The notes under the pieces are model-generated. The model searched no databases. It saw only the letters and a list, made by a program, of their open reading frames with translations, and had not been told where the DNA came from. A stretch of 64,000 bases of DNA from Candidatus Bathyarchaeota archaeon (GTDB taxonomy: Archaea; Thermoproteota; Bathyarchaeia; TCS64). Positions 59,379 to 64,000 of this stretch are shown here, in pieces. Made by a program: the position numbers and the translations under genes. The number at the start of each line of letters is the position of its first letter. Within the stretch, counting starts at the first letter, position 1. Location of the stretch: assembly GCA_026014815.1 (NCBI GenBank), contig JAOZHP010000151.1:62001-126000 (forward strand). The letters are read 5' to 3'.

Positions 59379-60263
59379 ATGAGATTGAAAGAGCATCTAA
59401 AAAACGGTGACATGGAAATTGCACAGGTTGTCTTAAGGATCGCTAAAGTTACCAAGACCATAAGCAGAGGCTTCGCTACCCGACAGGGCATATCTGACTC
59501 ATCCAACATCTACGGTGAACAACAGCTAGCCATGGACAAGTGGGCAGACGAACTCATACTTTCTGATCTCAAAGCCTCGGGGCTAGTACGATTCTTCGCG
59601 TCAGAGGAACAGCCAGATATCCTGAAGTTTGATTCATCTTCAGATATCGGTGTCACCATCGACCCGCTTGATGGCTCATCACTCATAGGAGTTAACCTTG
59701 CAGTGGGTACAATCGTCGGCATCTACAGGGGCGACGTATTGAGCCCGGGAAGCGAGATGGTGGGCGCCATGTACGTGCTTTACGGGCCGCTCACCACGTT
59801 GAACTACTGTCTAGGTGAAGGTGTCCACGAGTTCCTTCTGAATGAACATGACGAGTTCGTGCTACAAGCCGAGAACCTCACCATACCTGACAGCAAGATA
59901 TATGCCCCTGGGGCGCTCCGGCGGGATTATCTGCCATTCCACAAGCGATACATTGAGACACTGGAAGATGACGGGTACAAGCTCAGGTACAGCGGCAGCT
60001 TCGTAGCAGATGTACACCAGATACTCCACAAGGGAGGCATCTTCACGTACCCCGGTTTCAAAGGCAGAGAGGAGGGCAAGCTTCGGCTTCTCTTTGAAGC
60101 CAATCCCATGGGGTACATCATCACGGAGGCTGGTGGAGCCACCAGTGACAGCCAGCAGAGCATTTTATCAATCAAGCCAGAGAGTATTTCCCAGCGTGTT
60201 CCCGTCTACATCGGTGGCAGACGGGAGATAGAACTCATCGAAAAGATAAGGAAGGGTGAATGA
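59379..60263 (+). CDS. fbp: Class I fructose-1,6-bisphosphatase
   Basis: 294 residues from ATG 59379 (GTG 59370 is an alternative). Metal ligands E76/E77 in ASEEQPD and D95/D98 in IDPLDGSS; GVNLAVGTIVGIYRG and LRLLFEANPMGYIITEAGGATSDS are class I segments. Hydrolyses fructose 1,6-bisphosphate to fructose 6-phosphate, in gluconeogenesis. Most archaea use the bifunctional aldolase/phosphatase instead. The aldolase-like gene begins one base after its stop. Confidence 0.88.
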   Translation: MRLKEHLKNGDMEIAQVVLRIAKVTKTISRGFATRQGISDSSNIYGEQQLAMDKWADELILSDLKASGLVRFFASEEQPDILKFDSSSDIGVTIDPLDGSSLIGVNLAVGTIVGIYRGDVLSPGSEMVGAMYVLYGPLTTLNYCLGEGVHEFLLNEHDEFVLQAENLTIPDSKIYAPGALRRDYLPFHKRYIETLEDDGYKLRYSGSFVADVHQILHKGGIFTYPGFKGREEGKLRLLFEANPMGYIITEAGGATSDSQQSILSIKPESISQRVPVYIGGRREIELIEKIRKGE

Positions 60264-60264
60264 G

Positions 60265-61398
60265 ATGAACGAGCCGATCCCAGGAAAAGAAATGTTTGAT
60301 GCCCTCATGGACAAGGGCGTAATAATCCTAGCAGCTAACGTCAGGGTGACCCCAGGGGTAGCAAGGGGAATATTCAGGGCAGCCAAGGACCTTGACTCAG
60401 CTGTCATGTTCGAGATAGCCATGTCAGAGTGCAACCTTGACTATGGCTACACCGGTATGAGACCGTGTGACTACTCTGACCAGATCAAGGAAGCCGCGGA
60501 GCAGGTGGAGTACGATATCTGGGCACTCCACGCCGACCACATCACACTGAAGAAAGGCACACCAGACGACGTGGAGAACGCTAAACGCCTCATCGACGCA
60601 CAGATAGAGGCTGGATTCACGTCATATGCCATAGACGCCAGCTATCTCTACGACGTCACACAGAGCGACCTCAAAGCCGCGTTAGCACGAAACATAGAGA
60701 TCACCACGGAGCTAGCCAAGTACATTGAAACTAAGATGGGCGATGAGCCCTTTGGGCTGGAAGTCGAGGTCGGCGAGATAGGAAAGAAAAACGAGAGCGG
60801 CCACGTGTTGACGACGCCGGAGGAAGCTGTCATCTTCGTGAAAGGACTGAACAAGAACGGCGTCTACCCGCAGGTGCTCGCCATCGCCAACGGTGCGAGT
60901 CACGGAAACATCTACGACGAGCACGGCAACTTGGTGGAGCAGGTGTCCATCGACATCCCGCAGACCAAGGCAGTCGCCAAAGCGTTGAGGGATAACGGAT
61001 TAAACGTGAGGATCGCGCAACATGGCATCACTGGAACACCCCGAGAACTCATCAACACCGTGTTCCCCAAGGGAGACCTAATCAAGGGCAATGTGGGGAC
61101 CTTCTGGCAGAACATCGTGCTGGACACCTACAAGGTGTACCAACCTGAACTCTACAAGGATATGTACGCCTGGACGCTGCAGAAGTACAAGCCTAAGAAC
61201 CCAGGCAAGGCGGATAACGAGGTGTTCGGAAAGAACGTCAAGTACGCCTTGAAGGAGTACTATGACAGGATACATGGCGTTGACGAGGAGACCACCGCCT
61301 CCCTTGAGGCGCTGGCGTACGCAGAGGCAAGAGTCTTCATCAAGGCTTTCGGCTCCAAGGGCTCAGCGTCCATAGTAAGAGACGCAATGAAAAAATAG
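60265..61398 (+). CDS. fba: Class II fructose-bisphosphate aldolase family
   Basis: 377 residues from ATG 60265, which follows AGGAAGGGTGA; GTG 60256 inside fbp is possible. Zinc ligands: WALHADHITLK, EVEVGEIG, ANGASHGN and RIAQHGITGTP. Condenses triose phosphates to fructose 1,6-bisphosphate, the substrate of the phosphatase before it. The gene order supports the role. Confidence 0.87.
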   Translation: MNEPIPGKEMFDALMDKGVIILAANVRVTPGVARGIFRAAKDLDSAVMFEIAMSECNLDYGYTGMRPCDYSDQIKEAAEQVEYDIWALHADHITLKKGTPDDVENAKRLIDAQIEAGFTSYAIDASYLYDVTQSDLKAALARNIEITTELAKYIETKMGDEPFGLEVEVGEIGKKNESGHVLTTPEEAVIFVKGLNKNGVYPQVLAIANGASHGNIYDEHGNLVEQVSIDIPQTKAVAKALRDNGLNVRIAQHGITGTPRELINTVFPKGDLIKGNVGTFWQNIVLDTYKVYQPELYKDMYAWTLQKYKPKNPGKADNEVFGKNVKYALKEYYDRIHGVDEETTASLEALAYAEARVFIKAFGSKGSASIVRDAMKK

Positions 61399-61672
61399 GC
61401 CAGTTTCTAGAAAAAGTGCCCAATAAGGGTCAGCTTTTGTTACTTTATCTTGGGAATGACTTCCTAGGCGAAGAGCTTGATATCATCGTTGTCGGAGCTC
61501 AACGCGGCGCCCTCATCTCCTCAAAGTCTCTGCCCTCGTACTGAAGATGAACGCCGAACATGGGTGTATCAAACTTCAAACAATCACATGGATTAGCGTG
61601 AACACGGTTTTTAACGTATGTCTATGCACATGGTGTGTAATCTAGATTATATAATGGAAGTACTCTTACTCC

Positions 61673-62995
61673 GTGGATAATCCCGGCGGTGAATCCTTGA
61701 ACTACGATGAGGCCTTGGAGTGGGTGTTCAACGTCCGTCGGTTCGGCCCTAAACGGACCTTGATACCCACAAGGAAGATACTCGATCTCCTCGGGAGGCC
61801 GCAGGATAGCTTCAAGATAATTCATATTGGAGGCACCAACGGCAAAGGCAGCACAAGCGCCATGACCGCGTCCATACTTCAAGCCGAGGGTTACAAAGTT
61901 GGCCTCTTCACCTCGCCTCATCTTGAGGTCTTCAAGGAGCGAGTCAAAGTAAACGGCGAGATGATACCCGGTGACGATGTAGCGCGGCTACTGTCTGCTA
62001 TTCGCCCTCTTTTCGAGGAGATGCTGGGTTACTCTGAGTCTATGCCCCTCCGGTTCTTCGACATCGTCACCGCCATGGCGCTCATGTACTTCAAGGAGCA
62101 GCGTGTGGACTACGCGGTGCTTGAGGTGGGCCTCGGTGGGAGACTGGACGCGACGACTGTAGTAGACCCCCTCGTATCGGTTATCACGAACATCGGATTC
62201 GAGCATACAAACATCCTCGGCGACACGTTGGAGGAGATCGCCCACGAGAAGGCTGGCATCATCAAGGAGGATAGGATTCTGGTGACCGCTACACAGGACG
62301 AACTGGTCTTCAATGTGTTCAAGGAGACGGCTGACAGTCTCAACAGTGAGGTGGTAAGGATCGGATACGATACCATGTATCAGAGGTTTGGCTCCACGTT
62401 GACGGGGCAGACCTTCAGTCTCTGCAGCCTCTCAGGGGAGTACAGCGAGTTGTATATACCGCTTCTGGGGGACCACCAAGTCATGAACGCCGCAACGGCG
62501 GTAGCGGCGGTGGAGTCACTGAGTAAATACGGCGTAACCATCACCGAGAAAGGAGTCAAGGAGGGGCTCCGAAGAGTCTACTGGCCCGGAAGACTTGAGA
62601 TAATCAAGACAGAGCCACTGGTTGTGTTGGACTGCGCCAAGGACGCTGAGGCAACCGAAGCGGTCAGGGAGACCATAACCAGAGACTTCACGTATCAGCG
62701 TCTAATCGCCGTCGTGAGCATCTCATCGGACAAGAACATCCCCGGCATGATGATGAACATCAGCATGATCGCGGATCACGTCATACTCACCACTCACCGC
62801 GTCATGGGTAGAGCTGCGGACCCAGAGATACTAGCAGCCGAGGTAAAGAAACACGGCAAACCCTACGAGATCATACCTGAACAGGAGAAGGCGTTCACCC
62901 GGGCCTTGGAGTTAGCGAAGAAACAGGACATGGTTCTTGTCATTGGCTCTGTGTTCCTTGCGGGGGAGGCAAGGGAGTTCTTGATGGGTCACTGA
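61673..62995 (+). CDS. folC: Folylpolyglutamate / dihydrofolate synthase
   Basis: 440 residues, GTG start with TTATATAAT about 25 nt upstream, so probably leaderless. P-loop IHIGGTNGKGSTSAMTASIL, Mur-ligase ELAGRLDATT-like segment VLEVGLGGRLDATTVV and the C-terminal domain with PGRLEIIK. Adds glutamate to folates or a pterin cofactor. Its stop overlaps the next, convergent gene by 7 bases. Confidence 0.88.
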   Translation: MDNPGGESLNYDEALEWVFNVRRFGPKRTLIPTRKILDLLGRPQDSFKIIHIGGTNGKGSTSAMTASILQAEGYKVGLFTSPHLEVFKERVKVNGEMIPGDDVARLLSAIRPLFEEMLGYSESMPLRFFDIVTAMALMYFKEQRVDYAVLEVGLGGRLDATTVVDPLVSVITNIGFEHTNILGDTLEEIAHEKAGIIKEDRILVTATQDELVFNVFKETADSLNSEVVRIGYDTMYQRFGSTLTGQTFSLCSLSGEYSELYIPLLGDHQVMNAATAVAAVESLSKYGVTITEKGVKEGLRRVYWPGRLEIIKTEPLVVLDCAKDAEATEAVRETITRDFTYQRLIAVVSISSDKNIPGMMMNISMIADHVILTTHRVMGRAADPEILAAEVKKHGKPYEIIPEQEKAFTRALELAKKQDMVLVIGSVFLAGEAREFLMGH

Positions 62996-64000
62996 GCTTC
63001 AAGAAGCATGTTTACTCTAACGGCCTCACCCATTATCCTTCGACGCATCATGTCTATCGACTGGTTCATCGTTCTCCTGATGTCTGATGCCTCGTTGAGG
63101 GCGTCATCTACCAGCGACGACAACACGTTCAACCCATCGTCTGGGTGGCACAGGTATTTCCCGAGGCCCGCTAGCTCCATGAATCCATCTATCTTGCTGT
63201 CGTAGCCAACTGTCACCACCGGTACCCTCATCATGGAGGCGAGAATCAGCGAGTGGAGCCGCAGACCCAGAACAAGGTCAGCGCCCCCGAGGAGGCTGAG
63301 TGCTCTCTCGGGTGACTCAGGTCGCGTCATCACGTTCACATCCTTCCGCTTCATCAGGTTCATGATCCGTTTAATTTCCTGCCTGTCATCATCGCCGACA
63401 GCTGTATGAAATGGGATGAACGCAACCTTGTGGGTCTCAGCGACTCTGTCGGCTGCCTTGGCGATCATGTGCCTTACCTTGTTTATCTTGGCTGGCGTCA
63501 AATGTTCATGATAGTGGCTCATATAGTCCGGTGATAGCACTCTGGGGCATATCAGCACCGTGGGGTCATCAAACTCGATGACCTTCTCCTCGTCAGCGTC
63601 TAGGTAAAGCGCGCTGTCCCCCGTCACCGCGATGGGGCTCCTCGTTAACTGCATCAGTATCCTCCTGGAGGGGTGGTCCCTCGTCGAGATGAGGCTCGCC
63701 CTCATGAGGAGCAGTCGGGTGATCTCTCTTCCTCCCAGGGATGGGAGCGGCTTAACCCCTACCCCAAATAATATCACTGGTTTCCTCTGTAAGCCTGGGA
63801 GCCCCAGATGGATCGCCCTTGAGAGGTGGCCATAATCGTAGATGGGGGTGCCCCCTGTGACTATGCAGGCGTCGGCCTCACTGAAGACTCGCCTGTAGTC
63901 GCGGCTGTCACTTATCAACGTCTTTGGGCTTTGGAGTTGGACAGCGTTCACCCCGCATACCCTTTCGGTACGTTTAGGGTCCAAGGAGAGGGCGGTTATC
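62989..64000 (-). CDS. Polysaccharide pyruvyl transferase family protein, 5' end outside window
   Basis: The frame is open to the right edge (reading ITALSLDPKRT at the boundary), so the start lies beyond. TGGTPIYDYGHLSR, GLRLHSLILASMMRVPVVTVGYDSKIDGFMELAGL and the 3' region fit the CsaB-like family that pyruvylates surface sugars. Probably shapes a cell-envelope polysaccharide. Confidence 0.82.
   Translation of the reverse strand, partial: ITALSLDPKRTERVCGVNAVQLQSPKTLISDSRDYRRVFSEADACIVTGGTPIYDYGHLSRAIHLGLPGLQRKPVILFGVGVKPLPSLGGREITRLLLMRASLISTRDHPSRRILMQLTRSPIAVTGDSALYLDADEEKVIEFDDPTVLICPRVLSPDYMSHYHEHLTPAKINKVRHMIAKAADRVAETHKVAFIPFHTAVGDDDRQEIKRIMNLMKRKDVNVMTRPESPERALSLLGGADLVLGLRLHSLILASMMRVPVVTVGYDSKIDGFMELAGLGKYLCHPDDGLNVLSSLVDDALNEASDIRRTMNQSIDMMRRRIMGEAVRVNMLLEAQ

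Noticed and set aside
61399-61672. Possible minus-strand gene remnant before folC
   Set aside because: A stretch reads MFGVHLQYEGRDFEEM and continues in another frame to a stop near 61465, but there is no start, at least one frameshift and no family match.

Overview
The window is archaeal chromosomal DNA of roughly balanced base composition. It carries the archaeal/eukaryotic-type information-processing set: FEN-1 and ATP-dependent DNA ligase, SRP54, ribosomal proteins L21e and L10e, RNA polymerase subunits F and L, TFS, PCNA, Csl4 of the exosome, Dph2, aIF1A and two TFB genes. Promoters look archaeal (TATA-like boxes about 25 nt before starts, several probably leaderless), and TTG/GTG starts are common. 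I cannot fix the phylum from the sequence alone. A TACK or Asgard-type lineage is a guess, not a result.

Layout. 1-6.9 kb: end of a D-aminoacylase, a small GIY-YIG protein, an Lrp regulator divergent from glnA, thioredoxin, a stand-alone receiver protein, a very small membrane protein and a DUF401 permease. 6.9-9.5 kb: a tightly coupled fen-lig pair (Okazaki-fragment maturation). 9.5-16.1 kb: two paralogous membrane proteins, an AbgB-like M20 hydrolase, an ECF S component, an acyl-CoA synthetase and a DapA-family enzyme. 16.1-24.2 kb: the core translation/transcription block (aIF1A, SRP54, L21e, RpoF, DUF655, L10e, Dph2, Csl4, RpoL, DUF99, TFS, PCNA). 24.2-26.4 kb: small regulators, a cupin and a membrane protein/winged-helix pair.

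26.4-38.7 kb is a defence island. A minus-strand six-gene operon encodes a predicted three-domain nuclease (PD-(D/E)XK-like, GIY-YIG, DUF7662-like), a DUF7669-like/helix-hairpin-helix protein, HsdM, HsdS, HsdR and a YgjP-type metallopeptidase. It is followed by a graveyard of gene tails (two hsdM 3' ends, an amidohydrolase end, a dipeptidase end), an orphan VapB antitoxin, and an AbiEi/AbiEii abortive-infection pair. The AbiE pair is bracketed by direct repeats made from the 3' end of the dipeptidase gene. The displaced copy encodes the same C-terminus with only synonymous changes, which is the pattern expected when an element integrates into a gene 3' end and restores it. No integrase is visible.

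38.5-49 kb: M19 dipeptidase, a PPOX-like protein, tRNA-Ser(GGA), an AT-rich pair next to the tRNA (winged-helix protein with a strong operator, and a HELGH metallopeptidase), an F420-type nitroreductase, MBL hydrolase, MFS transporter, LhgO-type oxidase, a PPC/DUF296 protein, a CBS protein and an MTAP-family phosphorylase. 49-64 kb: two TFBs, an FrlB/FrlD-like fructosamine pair, a frameshifted nitroreductase, TrpB2, MEDS and TrmB regulators, DUF362, TrmO, class I FBPase with a class II aldolase-like gene, FolC and a polysaccharide pyruvyl transferase running off the end.

Together the metabolic genes suggest peptide and amino-acid scavenging (D-aminoacylase, AbgB-like hydrolase, dipeptidase, fructosamine salvage, acyl-CoA synthetase) with gluconeogenesis. 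A fragment resembling the end of an acetyl-CoA synthase subunit hints at Wood-Ljungdahl genes elsewhere in the lineage. All family assignments are by recognition of motifs; no database search was run.
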